Part shown: piece after piece, positions 35,996-44,962 of the stretch
Numbering within the stretch: the first letter of the stretch is position 1
Layout: every line of letters begins with the position of its first letter
Notes under the pieces: generated by a model
Databases searched by the model: none
What the model was told of the DNA's origin: nothing
Seen by the model: only the letters and a program-made list of their open reading frames with translations
Program-made: the position numbers and the translations under genes
Assembly: GCA_937892845.1 (NCBI GenBank)
Contig: CALBGP010000029.1
Location: forward strand, 1 to 64,000
From: an uncultured Eggerthellaceae bacterium
Lineage (GTDB): Bacteria > Actinomycetota > Coriobacteriia > Coriobacteriales > Eggerthellaceae
Reading direction: 5' to 3'
Length of the DNA: 64,000 nucleotides

Positions 35996-36817
35996 TCATG
36001 CGTACGGAATCGGCGGATATTCAGGCTCAAGTGCCCGCTTGAAAGCGAAGGCGGCGTTTCTGGCAACGATGCGGCGGACGTCTTCGGGGTCATGGCCCGC
36101 GGCTATGAGCTGGCCTTCGTCCATCTTGCGTTCGACATGGTCGATGAGGATGGCGTCGAGGACCGCATAGGACCCGAGCGTCGCCTCATCGATCTGGTTG
36201 GGCGCAAGTTCGGCGCTCGGCGGCTTGGTGAGCACATGCTCCGGAATGGGCGCGCGTGAACCGCACGCTTCCGCCTGAGCATTGATGTAGCGAGCCATTT
36301 CGTACACATCCGTCTTATACAGACCGCCGATGGGGGCATAGGCACCCGAAGTATCCCCGTACAAAGTCGAATACCCCATGCACGATTCGCTTTTGTTCCC
36401 GGTGTTGACCAGCATCCAACCGTATTCGTTGGACAGCGCCATGAGCACGATCATCCGGCAGCGGGCCTGGGTGTTCTCCGCTGCAAGCCCCTGAAAGACA
36501 TGCCCGTGGCAATGCGGGGCAAGCGCGCGTTCGAAGGATTCGAACGCATCCACGATGGAGACCCTTTCGCACACGATGCCCAATGCGTTTCCAAGGACCT
36601 GGGCATCGGTGATGGAATGCTCGCTCGAATAGGGTCCGGGAAGCAGGTACCCGTGCACATGCGCGCTGCCGAACACCTCTGCGCACAGACAGGCCACCAC
36701 GCTTGAGTCGATTCCGCCGGACAGGCCTATAACCACATCCGTGAAGCCCGCAGATGCGGCGAAATCGCGAAGGCCCTCGGTGCAGATGCGATGCTTCTCC
36801 GCTATATCGCAGACCAT
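35996..36817 (-). CDS. nadE: NAD(+) synthase (ammonia-dependent)
   Basis: A 273-residue enzyme adenylating deamido-NAD and aminating it to NAD. The ATP pyrophosphatase loop SGGIDSS is at 33-39, and the NTGNKSESCMGYSTLYGDTSGAYAPIG block is diagnostic. No glutaminase domain is present, so ammonia is the donor; arginine deiminase would supply ammonia in this cell. AGGAGG precedes the ATG nine bases after the hypB stop, so it is cotranscribed with hypA and hypB. Confidence 0.95.
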   Translation of the reverse strand: MVCDIAEKHRICTEGLRDFAASAGFTDVVIGLSGGIDSSVVACLCAEVFGSAHVHGYLLPGPYSSEHSITDAQVLGNALGIVCERVSIVDAFESFERALAPHCHGHVFQGLAAENTQARCRMIVLMALSNEYGWMLVNTGNKSESCMGYSTLYGDTSGAYAPIGGLYKTDVYEMARYINAQAEACGSRAPIPEHVLTKPPSAELAPNQIDEATLGSYAVLDAILIDHVERKMDEGQLIAAGHDPEDVRRIVARNAAFAFKRALEPEYPPIPYA

Positions 36818-36826
36818 GACCGCCTC

Positions 36827-37486
36827 CTAGCGACGCTGCACTTCCAGGATGCGCTCGCGCAACCACGAAGCCCACGCATCCACGCCTTCGCCCTTCGTCG
36901 CGGAGATGGGAAAGATGGGAGCCTGAGGATTGAGCTGCTCGACGGAGGCGCGGAATGCCTCCTCGTCGAAATTGAACACGGGCATGGTGTCCACCTTATT
37001 GAGGATGATAGCCTCTGCCACTTGGAACACGCCCGGGTACTTAAGCGGCTTGTCATCGCCTTCGGGCACCGAGAGGATCATGACCTTGGCGCCTTCGCCC
37101 AGATCGAAATCCGTGGGGCAAACCAAGTTTCCCACGTTCTCAACGATGATCAGGTCAAGGGAATCCAAATCCAGCGCATCCACGGCACGGCGGATCATAT
37201 CGCTTTCAAGATGGCACGCCCCGCCGGTGTTGATCTGGACAGCCGCGATGCCCTGCGCCTTGATGCGCGCAGCGTCCACGTTGCTGGCGATGTCACCCTC
37301 GATGACGGCGATATTGAATTCGTCGCGCAGCGCTTCGATGGTGGCAAGGATGGTAGAAGTCTTGCCGGAACCTGGAGAAGCGAGAAGGTCGAGAACGAAG
37401 ACCCCTTTCTCGCGGAAAAGGTCCCTATTGCCATCGGCTATACGGTCGTTGCGGGCCAAAATAGGCTGCTTGAGATCAATCTGCAT
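36827..37486 (-). CDS. hypB: Hydrogenase nickel insertion GTPase HypB
   Basis: A 219-residue SIMIBI GTPase that delivers nickel to [NiFe] hydrogenase with HypA. The Walker A GSGKTS is at 39-44, the metal-site block GGACHLES follows, and IVENVGNLVCPTDFDLGE and ILNKVDT are the remaining GTPase motifs. No histidine-rich nickel store is present at the N terminus. It follows hypA by 14 bases and precedes nadE. The other hyp genes and the hydrogenase are not in this window. Confidence 0.95.
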   Translation of the reverse strand: MQIDLKQPILARNDRIADGNRDLFREKGVFVLDLLASPGSGKTSTILATIEALRDEFNIAVIEGDIASNVDAARIKAQGIAAVQINTGGACHLESDMIRRAVDALDLDSLDLIIVENVGNLVCPTDFDLGEGAKVMILSVPEGDDKPLKYPGVFQVAEAIILNKVDTMPVFNFDEEAFRASVEQLNPQAPIFPISATKGEGVDAWASWLRERILEVQRR

Positions 37487-37500
37487 GGAAGCGATCCTTT

Positions 37501-37863
37501 CTATTCTTCCGATTCGTCGGGAAGATCCACCTCTACGCTATCGATGGCAAGCTCTTTGCCCGCGATGAGTTCGGCGAATCCGCCGCAGGACGGACACGTG
37601 ACATGGTAACGGTCATGGTCGAACTCCAACCCGCAGTCCACACAGCGGCTGCGCGGTTGGACCATGGTGATTTCAAGCTCGGCACCCTGGAAGAGAGGCG
37701 CTTGTTCGGAGAGGGCCTCGAAAGCGAACCTGAGAGCGTCCTCGATGGCCTCGGTCATGACCCCCACCGACAATGAGACCTTGAGCACCTTCGTGGCATT
37801 GTGTGCGCGGGCGGCAGAATCGACAGCCTCGATGACGCCCGTCATGATTCCCAATTCGTGCAT
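37501..37863 (-). CDS. hypA: Hydrogenase maturation nickel metallochaperone HypA
   Basis: A 120-residue protein. The N-terminal MHE holds the nickel ligands, and the zinc site is CVDC (74-77) and CPSC (90-93). It hands nickel to HypB. AGGAAG precedes the ATG. It is the first gene of hypA-hypB-nadE; a short hairpin (37893-37908) lies just upstream. Confidence 0.95.
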   Translation of the reverse strand: MHELGIMTGVIEAVDSAARAHNATKVLKVSLSVGVMTEAIEDALRFAFEALSEQAPLFQGAELEITMVQPRSRCVDCGLEFDHDRYHVTCPSCGGFAELIAGKELAIDSVEVDLPDESEE

Positions 37864-37979
37864 GGCTTCCTTTCAAAAACACAGGAGGGACCATTCGGTC
37901 CCCCCATGATATATGCTTGCGACGCAGCCCGAAACGGACTTCTGGCAGAAGGTCTTGCAGGCTGGCGGCTGCACCGCTC

Positions 37980-38831
37980 CTATTTCCCACCCGCGAGCTT
38001 CTTCTTGACGCTGGCCTTCTTGGCCTCCCATTCAGCCTTCATCTCGGCCTCTTCGGCAGCCTCGCGGGCCGCCTCCTCTTCCTGCTTCTTGATCTTGCGG
38101 CCCAAGGCCACGCGCGCGACAAGCAAGCTGCCCTCATAGAGGACCACCAGTGCGGCGAACATGAGCAGCATGGTCACAGGAGATGCGTCCAAGGTGACCA
38201 TGGCGGAAATGACCATGAGCACGATGTAGACCGTACGCCAGCTGGAACGGAGCTTGGCATAGGGGATGATCTCGAACAGGACCATGTAGAACACGACGAG
38301 AGGCAGCTCGAATGCGAAGCCGAACGCCAATTCGAAGTTGATGATGACATCGATCCAGGAACGAGCATCGGGGAAGATCTGGGCGAAACCGCCTGCCTGC
38401 TCGGTGAGCCACTGGACGGCCGGATTGAGGATGAGCAGGTAGCAGAAGATGGTACCGCAGATGAACAGGATCACGCCGGCGAAGAACGTGGGCATGAACC
38501 ACTTGCGCTCATTGGGACGCAGAGCCGGCAGGAAGAACCCGAGGATCTGCCACAAGATGATGGGCATGCACGCGACCACCGATGTCCACAAAGCCACCTT
38601 GAAACGGATGGTGAACGAACCGAACACATCGAGGACGTTGAGCATGATCAGACCGTTGGCATCCTTGGGAAGGTAGTCCGCAACGGGCTGAAGCATGAAC
38701 TGGATGATGGTAGGCGTCGCAAGGTAGAAGATGCACATGGCGATGAACAGCGACACCACGATGCGGACGAGGCGCATGCGCAGCTCGCCCAGGTGATCGA
38801 AAAGCGGCATTCGCGCCGGACCGATAGGCAT
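37980..38831 (-). CDS. tatC: Twin-arginine translocase subunit TatC
   Basis: A 283-residue six-helix membrane protein. The N-terminal MPLFDHLGELRMRLVR holds the conserved HLxELRxR signal-recognition motif; six hydrophobic segments follow. The C terminus is a long charged cytoplasmic helix rich in Glu, Ala and Lys. GAAGGAG lies within the end of tatA, and the ATG comes one base after the tatA stop, so translation is coupled. It recognises RR signal peptides such as that of the flavin reductase at 49615-51120. Confidence 0.95.
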   Translation of the reverse strand: MPIGPARMPLFDHLGELRMRLVRIVVSLFIAMCIFYLATPTIIQFMLQPVADYLPKDANGLIMLNVLDVFGSFTIRFKVALWTSVVACMPIILWQILGFFLPALRPNERKWFMPTFFAGVILFICGTIFCYLLILNPAVQWLTEQAGGFAQIFPDARSWIDVIINFELAFGFAFELPLVVFYMVLFEIIPYAKLRSSWRTVYIVLMVISAMVTLDASPVTMLLMFAALVVLYEGSLLVARVALGRKIKKQEEEAAREAAEEAEMKAEWEAKKASVKKKLAGGK

Positions 38832-38832
38832 G

Positions 38833-39444
38833 TTAATTCTCCTTCTCAATCGCGTCGGCAGCTGCAGGCGCAGAGGACTCGGCGACCTTGCGTGCCGAAG
38901 GCTTCTTCACACCCAAGAGCTCATCGGCAAGGGCGGAATCTGCGGCCTTCTTGGCAGCTTCGGCGGATTCAACCTGGGCGGAAGCGGTCTTACGGGCTTC
39001 CATGATCTTCTCATGGGTGGATGCAGTCGAAGTGCTGGTGGCAACGGGCTTCTCACCGGCGGCGACAGCAGCCTCCTTGGCGGCCTTGACTTCGGCATTC
39101 ACCTGTTCGCGCGTTTCGCGGGCCGCCTCGGCAGCAGCTTCGCGCTTCTTCTTCTCGGTGCGCTCTTTGTCGTACTTGGCCTTGCGGGAAGCGAAGCTTT
39201 CCTTCTTCTCGACTTTGTTCTTGTTATCGTTGTCGATATTCTTGAGCGGATTCTTCACGGGCTCATCGCTGGAAGGATCGTAAATCTCAGTCTTGACAAC
39301 CTTGTTCATCTCCTGCTGCGCAGAGCGGAATTTCTGCACGGCCTTGCCTATGGTCTTGGCAATCTGCGGCAGCTTGTCAGGGCCGAAGATGAGGAAACCG
39401 AACAGCAGGATGAGGAAAATCTCGATACCACTTAAACCGAACAC
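38833..39444 (-). CDS. tatA: Sec-independent translocase TatA/TatB-type subunit
   Basis: A 203-residue subunit with the short hydrophobic N terminus LSGIEIFLILLFGFLIFGPDKLPQIAKTIG, the FGP hinge and an amphipathic helix. The rest is an unusually long, highly charged Lys/Glu/Ala region likely to be coiled or disordered, which makes it more TatB-like in size. Only one TatA/B-type gene is seen here; it may do both jobs, as in minimal Tat systems, or another lies elsewhere. A good minus-strand promoter precedes it. Confidence 0.88.
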   Translation of the reverse strand: MFGLSGIEIFLILLFGFLIFGPDKLPQIAKTIGKAVQKFRSAQQEMNKVVKTEIYDPSSDEPVKNPLKNIDNDNKNKVEKKESFASRKAKYDKERTEKKKREAAAEAARETREQVNAEVKAAKEAAVAAGEKPVATSTSTASTHEKIMEARKTASAQVESAEAAKKAADSALADELLGVKKPSARKVAESSAPAAADAIEKEN

Positions 39445-39486
39445 CGCATACCTCTCAACTGTTTGAAAATTTTCAGCAACTGCAGC

Positions 39487-39514
39487 ATTCTATCACAGCG
39501 CTTGGAGTAGACAA
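39487..39514 (-). promoter_or_regulatory. Promoter of tatA-tatC
   Basis: Minus-strand TTGTCT (39509-39514) and TAGAAT (39487-39492) are 16 bases apart, about 45 bases before the tatA ATG. Confidence 0.65.
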
Positions 39515-39584
39515 CCATCATGAAAACAGACCGCCATCCCCAAGGACGCGGCCTGCGATTCCAAGCTATGAGACAGACTCCCGC

Positions 39585-39785
39585 TTAGGCTCCGCCACCT
39601 ATGACCATGAGCGCCATGGTGGGCAGGCCCAACGCCAGAACCAAGATGACGCACACGACGATGGTGAATATCCTCTTCGTGCGCTCAGCGGCCTCTTTGC
39701 GCTTCTGGGCAGCCTCTTCGCGACGCTGGGCGGCCTCGATTTTGGCAGCGCGCTGCTTGGCGCTGACCTTCTGGGACTTCGACAT
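39585..39785 (-). CDS. Small single-span membrane protein
   Basis: A 66-residue protein of unknown function. Residues 1-38 form a highly charged Lys/Glu/Ala/Arg helix (AKQRAAKIEAAQRREEAAQKRK) likely to be a coiled coil in the cytoplasm. Residues 39-63 are one hydrophobic segment (IFTIVVCVILVLALGLPTMALMVIGG). It starts four bases after the amidohydrolase stop codon and is probably coupled to it. The composition is consistent with a real protein; no domain is recognised. Confidence 0.7.
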   Translation of the reverse strand: MSKSQKVSAKQRAAKIEAAQRREEAAQKRKEAAERTKRIFTIVVCVILVLALGLPTMALMVIGGGA

Positions 39786-39789
39786 GCGA

Positions 39790-41151
39790 TCAATCCTTCA
39801 ACTTCATACGAATCTGCATACCGCGACGCAGAGCCTCTTTAGCGTTGACGTTCACGTTCCAATGGCCGCCACGTTCGTAGAGGATGTCTCCACCGACCAT
39901 GGTGAACAAGACATCAGCAGGCGACACGCCGGTAACCACAGCCGCCACAGGGTCCACGATGGGCGTTTGGCGCGATCCCGACAAATCAGCCGCAATGATA
40001 TCAGCCCTCTTGCCCACTTCGAGGCTGCCGATCTCATCTTCCATCTTGAGCGCGCGCGCACCGCCGATGGTGGCAAGCTCGAGCATGGTCTTGGCATCGA
40101 GGAACTGATCGTGGTTCACAGCGCGATGAAGCAGCATGCCCAAACGCATTTCGGCGAACATATCAGCCGTATCGGTGGCCGCAGGAGAGTCCGTGCCAAG
40201 GCCCACGCGGATGCCGGCCTTCAGGAATTCCTGAAGCGGAGCAAGACCCATGCCCAACTGCGCGTTGCAGCGGGAGCACACGGCAATGGCAACGTCATAC
40301 TGCTTGAGTTTGGCAATATCCGCGTCATCAACATGGACGCAGTGCACGGCCAGAACCTCATCGCTGCGGAAAGCGTCCCAGTTGAGAGCGTAATTTACGG
40401 GCGTCACACCGGCGGGAAGCCACATGGGGCGCTCGGCGATATCCTCTTCGTTGGCGGGCAATCCGCGAACAGACAAGGGCATGGAGCCGTAGCGGATGTA
40501 ATGGTATTCCTCGTAGCTGCCCGCAACATGCATGGCAACAGGAAGGTTGAGGCGGTTCGCTGCGTCGTTGACCTTGCTGAACACACTGGGATGGCACGCA
40601 TGCAGCGCTTTGGGGGCGATGCCGATGCGCATGCGATCAGGATCTGCCGAAGCCGACCAGGATTCAACATCTGCAAGAGCACCGTCGATGGCGACATCAA
40701 CGTCCTGCTTGTTTTCGACGCCGACGCTGCGGTAGACCACCGAACGGATGCCAAGATCCTGCAACGCCTCGAACGACGCGCCGGTGCTGGAGAACTCCGC
40801 AAGCGTGGTCACGCCGCCGGAAAGCATCTCCAAGCCGCCGATGACCGCGGAATCATAGCGGTTGTCGCGGGTCATCCTGTTGGCTTTGGCATGTTCGGCC
40901 AAAAGCCATTCCGCATACGGAACATCATGGACAATGCCGCGCAGTGCGGTGTATTCGAGGTGGGTATGGAGATTGACCAGACCCGGCATGAGAGCGGCCA
41001 GGCCGAAGTCGCGAATCTCCTCATCGGGATAATGCGTGCGCATGCGCTGCGCTCCGCCGATTTCAACGATGCGACCATCACGCACCAAAATGGCGCCGTC
41101 CTCGATTGGAGACTGCGTGACAGGGAGAATATGTCGGGCACACAAAAGCAT
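39790..41151 (-). CDS. Amidohydrolase family deaminase (possible aminodeoxyfutalosine deaminase)
   Basis: A 453-residue TIM-barrel metallohydrolase of the cytosine/SAH/aminofutalosine deaminase group. The metal motif LHTHLE is at 61-66; a HVAGSYEEY block, VHCVHVDDAD and GLGTDSPAATD give the further ligands and catalytic Asp. It is divergent from the menaquinone methyltransferase ubiE, which suggests aminodeoxyfutalosine deaminase of the futalosine pathway; 5'-methylthioadenosine/SAH deaminase is the alternative. No Shine-Dalgarno is evident, and a minus-strand TATTAT ends seven bases before the ATG, so the mRNA may be leaderless. Confidence 0.75.
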   Translation of the reverse strand: MLLCARHILPVTQSPIEDGAILVRDGRIVEIGGAQRMRTHYPDEEIRDFGLAALMPGLVNLHTHLEYTALRGIVHDVPYAEWLLAEHAKANRMTRDNRYDSAVIGGLEMLSGGVTTLAEFSSTGASFEALQDLGIRSVVYRSVGVENKQDVDVAIDGALADVESWSASADPDRMRIGIAPKALHACHPSVFSKVNDAANRLNLPVAMHVAGSYEEYHYIRYGSMPLSVRGLPANEEDIAERPMWLPAGVTPVNYALNWDAFRSDEVLAVHCVHVDDADIAKLKQYDVAIAVCSRCNAQLGMGLAPLQEFLKAGIRVGLGTDSPAATDTADMFAEMRLGMLLHRAVNHDQFLDAKTMLELATIGGARALKMEDEIGSLEVGKRADIIAADLSGSRQTPIVDPVAAVVTGVSPADVLFTMVGGDILYERGGHWNVNVNAKEALRRGMQIRMKLKD

Positions 41152-41164
41152 GTCGGCTATAATA
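41152..41164. promoter_or_regulatory. Shared divergent promoter core of the amidohydrolase and ubiE genes
   Basis: CTATAATACC reads TATAAT (41158-41163) towards ubiE and TATTAT (41159-41164) towards the amidohydrolase gene. Upstream on the plus strand is GCATGTCGG, shared with the ppk1 promoter. One core could serve both genes and make them compete. Confidence 0.5.
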
Positions 41165-41239
41165 CCCCAAGTTCAGCTGAGCTCCGCGCTCCAGCAAGCT
41201 AAATCACTGAGTTGTCATTTTTTAATCGAGGAATGGAAC

Positions 41240-42019
41240 ATGGAATCCACTGAGAAGCATCCCGCCGTCGAGACGGGCAGCATCGATACGGCCACCGGCA
41301 AAAAAGCACCCGCCTCCATCTCAGAAGAGCGCGTACAGGATATCTTCTCCCACATCGCCCGCAAATACCGCAGGTTCAACGCCTTTTCGAGCTTCGGATT
41401 GTACAAAAGCTGGCTGCGCAAGACCGTGGACCTGGCGAACATCACCCCGGAGACGGACCTGCTCGACCTTGCGGGCGGCACGGGCGACGTTGCATTCACG
41501 GCAGCAAAGCGCACCCCGTGCAAGCACATCCAGCTGACCGACTTCGTCCCGGAGATGCTCGATGTGGCCCGCGATCGCGTGGCAGCGTGCGAAAACTGCG
41601 GCGTTCCCGTGGATTTCGAAGTGGTCGACGCCCAGCACATCCCCTATGCGGACAACAGCTATGACGCCGTGACCATGGCATACGGAATCCGCAACATCCC
41701 CGATCGCATGCAGGCGCTGCGCGAGGCGAACCGCGTGCTCAAGCCCGGTGCAACCTTCGCCTGCCTGGAATTCACCACGCCGCCCTGCGCGGTCTGGCGC
41801 TTTCTCTATCATATATATCTGAAGGTCATGATTCCCTTCTGGGGCGCCGTGCTGGTGGGCGAAACCAAAGACTTCGTGTATCTGGCAAAATCCATCAAAG
41901 CCTTCCCCAATCAGAAGGAATTCGCATCCATGCTGGTTGACGCTGGTTTCGAAGACGTCAAATGGCACAACATGGCGGGGGGCATCATCGCCGTTCATCC
42001 CGGCCGCAAGCCCCTGTAA
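41240..42019 (+). CDS. ubiE: Demethylmenaquinone/UbiE-type methyltransferase
   Basis: A 259-residue class I SAM methyltransferase. The SAM loop LLDLAGGTGDVAF, then VDAQHIPYADNSYDAVTMAYGIRNIPD and LEFTTP are the UbiE/MenG signatures, which methylate the demethylated quinone ring in the last step of menaquinone synthesis. About 30 N-terminal residues are acidic and not conserved. GAGGA precedes the ATG at 41240. It is divergent from a possible futalosine-pathway deaminase. A perfect palindromic terminator follows. Confidence 0.92.
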   Translation: MESTEKHPAVETGSIDTATGKKAPASISEERVQDIFSHIARKYRRFNAFSSFGLYKSWLRKTVDLANITPETDLLDLAGGTGDVAFTAAKRTPCKHIQLTDFVPEMLDVARDRVAACENCGVPVDFEVVDAQHIPYADNSYDAVTMAYGIRNIPDRMQALREANRVLKPGATFACLEFTTPPCAVWRFLYHIYLKVMIPFWGAVLVGETKDFVYLAKSIKAFPNQKEFASMLVDAGFEDVKWHNMAGGIIAVHPGRKPL

Positions 42020-42022
42020 ACG

Positions 42023-42057
42023 AAAAGGCTGCCATCGCGCGATGGCAGCCTTTTTTT
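42023..42057 (+). terminator. Terminator shared by the convergent ubiE and MFS genes
   Basis: A perfect palindrome of 32 bases (16-base arms, 42023-42054) is followed by Ts on the plus strand, with a TTTTCG run on the minus strand, so it can end both transcripts. Confidence 0.85.
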
Positions 42058-42103
42058 CATGCCGCAGGCACCCCGGCCCGCGCAATAGCACGATCCACCG
42101 GAA

Positions 42104-43492
42104 CTAGGAACGGATTTCGAAGCCTTCGGAATCCAGTTCGGGAGCGCCCTCGGCACGACGACGTGCGGCCAGCTTGGCTGCGGCGGGAATCGATCCCAGA
42201 AGCGCAACGCCCATCAGCACCGACGCGACGCCCATCATGATCCAAACCGGCGTGAACGAAAGGCATGCGTCGAAGATCAAACCGGAAACCACGGAGCCCA
42301 CAGCGGCGCCGAACAGCTCGAACGCAGTGACGATACCGGTCACCGTGCCGAAGTCCTTCTTGCCGTATTGCTTGGCCACGACCACAGGAGGCGCAACCGT
42401 GCCCATGCAGGTTGCGAAAGCGAAGAAGATGCAGGCCACGATGGGGCCCCAATCGGTGGCAGCGAAGCACAATGCGATGGCGGCGGCTACCGAGGCGATG
42501 GTGCCCAACCCCGTACCGACCTTCAAACCGAAGCGGTCATAGATGGCACCGAGCGAGATCTTCGCGAAGATGACCAGGCCAAGGTAGAACGACCAGACGG
42601 CACCGGCCCACATGACGGTATGCCCGCCGGTGACAATCTCGACGCCATCCACGGTGACCGCGGTCATGTTCGCCACGGCGTTCGTGATGAAGGCGCCGTT
42701 GGTGATGCCCATCATGACGAAGCCGAAGACCATCAGCCAGAACCCCGCGTCGCGGCGCAGCACGGGCCAACCGATGGACACCGTGACGGGCTTGTCAGGC
42801 GAACGGTCGGCCTTCGCCTCTTCCACCTGGCCGGCGCCATAGGGCTCCATGCCCTTGTCGCTGGGCCTGGTGACGAAGACTATCAGCGAAATGGGCAGCG
42901 CGACGACAAGGCAGACCAGCGCGAGCATGAGAAACGCCGGGCGCCATCCGTAAGCGGAGATCATGGCGCTGGTAGCCGAAGACAACACCACGCCACCCAA
43001 GCCAGAACCGGCCAAGGCGATGGAGACCGCCAGACCGCGCCTGAGCGTGAACCAGTTCGAAATCACCACGGAGACCAGCAAGCGCGTTCCCGCGACCACC
43101 ACCATGCCCGCGATGATGCACAGCACGTAGAAGTGCCAGATCTGGGTGATGAAGGACATGGCCACCAAGGCGACGGCACTGGTCAGAATGGTGAATGCCG
43201 CCAGAAAACGCGCGGAGCATCGGTCGGTCAGCTTGCCGATGACCAACGATGCGAAGACCGCCACAACCGTGCACAGTGATACGCCCGTGTTGAACTGACC
43301 CACCGTGATGCCCAGATCGCGCACGATGTGGGTCTGGAACAAGGGGATGCAGTTCACGAATGCGGTGTAGCAGGTTGCCATGATCAGGAGGCCGGCGGCA
43401 ACCACCCACCAGCCAAAGAAGAACCGGCGCGGCCGTGCGGCGGGAGCATCCCCGCTGGAACCCTTCGGTTTCTGTTCAGTGTTTTCGCTCAT
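42104..43492 (-). CDS. MFS transporter (OFA-like)
   Basis: A 462-residue major facilitator with twelve hydrophobic segments. The N-terminal FFFGWWVVAAGLLIMATCY resembles the oxalate/formate antiporter (OFA) branch, and the A-motif region reads GKLTDRCSARF. A long central loop (EVEEAKADRSPDK type) lies after six helices. The substrate is probably an organic acid, but sequence cannot tell. It lies 19 bases after the end of the M20 peptidase gene, so both are likely cotranscribed from the peptidase promoter. Confidence 0.8.
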   Translation of the reverse strand: MSENTEQKPKGSSGDAPAARPRRFFFGWWVVAAGLLIMATCYTAFVNCIPLFQTHIVRDLGITVGQFNTGVSLCTVVAVFASLVIGKLTDRCSARFLAAFTILTSAVALVAMSFITQIWHFYVLCIIAGMVVVAGTRLLVSVVISNWFTLRRGLAVSIALAGSGLGGVVLSSATSAMISAYGWRPAFLMLALVCLVVALPISLIVFVTRPSDKGMEPYGAGQVEEAKADRSPDKPVTVSIGWPVLRRDAGFWLMVFGFVMMGITNGAFITNAVANMTAVTVDGVEIVTGGHTVMWAGAVWSFYLGLVIFAKISLGAIYDRFGLKVGTGLGTIASVAAAIALCFAATDWGPIVACIFFAFATCMGTVAPPVVVAKQYGKKDFGTVTGIVTAFELFGAAVGSVVSGLIFDACLSFTPVWIMMGVASVLMGVALLGSIPAAAKLAARRRAEGAPELDSEGFEIRS

Positions 43493-43510
43493 CTATCCAC
43501 TCGCTTCCGC

Positions 43511-44962
43511 CTATTTGCCCAACATGTCAAGGTGGCGCAGCAGCTCAATGTAGAAGCCGACGCCGCGCTTGTAGGAATCGACATCAAGATTCTCATCCTG
43601 CCCATGGATGCGCATGCGTTGATCGCCGCGGAACAATATGCCGGCGAAGCGGTACGTGCGCGGGCATACGCGAGCGAAGTGACGCGCGTCGCTGCAGCTG
43701 GATTGGACATAGGGGATGATGCCCGCCTGCGGATACACGCTATGGACGACGCGGCGCAGGTAGTCGTAGGCAGGATCGGACTCGAACGGGGACACGGGCG
43801 AAGGTTCGCACACCTCATCGAGCTCGTAGGTGGTCTTATCGTCGAAGACGGCCTTGATGCGGCCGAGGGCGATCTCAACCGACTCGCTGGGGTCGATGCG
43901 CACGTTGACCGTACCCTTCGCCTTCTTGGGGATGACATTGTGCGCCTTGCTGCCCTCGAGCTGCGTGAGCGCGTAGGTGGTGCGCACCATGGCGGCAGTC
44001 TCGTGGCTTGACTTCATGATTTTGAGCACGATGGGGCGGAACAGCCACAGGTTGCCGAAAACCACGCGCAGCCCGAAGCCGCCGTGGGCAGAGAGCTCTT
44101 TGAGCATGGCGGCCACAGGCGCGGAGAGCTTGGCCTTGGGCGGATTCTTCTGGATGGCGTCCAAACCGGACACGAGCTTCGCCGTGGCATCTTCCAACGA
44201 CGGCGTGGATGCGTGGCCGCCTTCGGCGCTGGTCTCGATGTACGCGTCGAAGATGCCCTTTTCCGCCACGCCGATGACGGCGAATTCGCCCTTGACGCCC
44301 AAGGGGGGATTGTCGATGAGCGCACCGCCCTCATCAAGCACCATATAGGGCACGCGGCCGATCTCCTTGAGGCGCTCGACCATGTGGGGCGCAGTATCGC
44401 CGCCGTCCTCTTCGGTGTTCGAAGAGAAGAAGTACACGTCACGCGGCGGGACGTACCCCTCTGCGATCAGGGTTTCCGCCGCCTCCATGAGCGCAGCCCA
44501 GATGCACTTGGTATCGACAGCGCCGCGGGCATAGATCTTACCGTCCGCAATCTCTGCGGCGAACGGATCATGGCTCCACCCTGCAGGATCGGCCTCGACC
44601 ACGTCATGATGCGCCATCAGCACGATAGGCGCCGCCTCGCAGTCTTCGCCCTTCCACAGAAGCGAGATGCCGTAGGTGTCCACCATCTCAAGCTCGCACG
44701 CCTCGAAAACGCGCGGATACAGCGTGCGCAGCTTGGGCACAAATTCATCGAAGGCCGTATGGTCGGCATCCGGGTCGGCGGCCGCCCACACGGTTTTGCT
44801 CCTCAAGATCTCACGGAAACGCTCAACGGCCTCATCAGAGCCCATCTCGCTGCTTTCCGGCAGCGGATCTTGCACCGGCGTCGGCTTGAGCCGAATCGCA
44901 TTCACCACCAAGACGATGGCCAGGACAGCCACCACGATGAGCACCGCAGCAACGATAGCCAC
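43511..44962 (-). CDS. M20 family zinc peptidase with N-terminal membrane anchor
   Basis: A 483-residue peptidase of the carboxypeptidase PM20/ArgE/DapE group. An N-terminal helix (AIVAAVLIVVAVLAIVLVV) anchors it. Metal ligands are seen in LMAHHDVVEADPAGWSHDPF, GAVDTK and SSNTEEDGGD, with AEGGHASTPS in the lid. The start is taken as GTG 44962 with AAAGGGG eight bases upstream; GTGs two and three codons earlier are possible. A hairpin sits over the leader (44980-45004). It probably acts on dipeptides or N-acyl amino acids. Confidence 0.8.
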   Translation of the reverse strand: MAIVAAVLIVVAVLAIVLVVNAIRLKPTPVQDPLPESSEMGSDEAVERFREILRSKTVWAAADPDADHTAFDEFVPKLRTLYPRVFEACELEMVDTYGISLLWKGEDCEAAPIVLMAHHDVVEADPAGWSHDPFAAEIADGKIYARGAVDTKCIWAALMEAAETLIAEGYVPPRDVYFFSSNTEEDGGDTAPHMVERLKEIGRVPYMVLDEGGALIDNPPLGVKGEFAVIGVAEKGIFDAYIETSAEGGHASTPSLEDATAKLVSGLDAIQKNPPKAKLSAPVAAMLKELSAHGGFGLRVVFGNLWLFRPIVLKIMKSSHETAAMVRTTYALTQLEGSKAHNVIPKKAKGTVNVRIDPSESVEIALGRIKAVFDDKTTYELDEVCEPSPVSPFESDPAYDYLRRVVHSVYPQAGIIPYVQSSCSDARHFARVCPRTYRFAGILFRGDQRMRIHGQDENLDVDSYKRGVGFYIELLRHLDMLGK

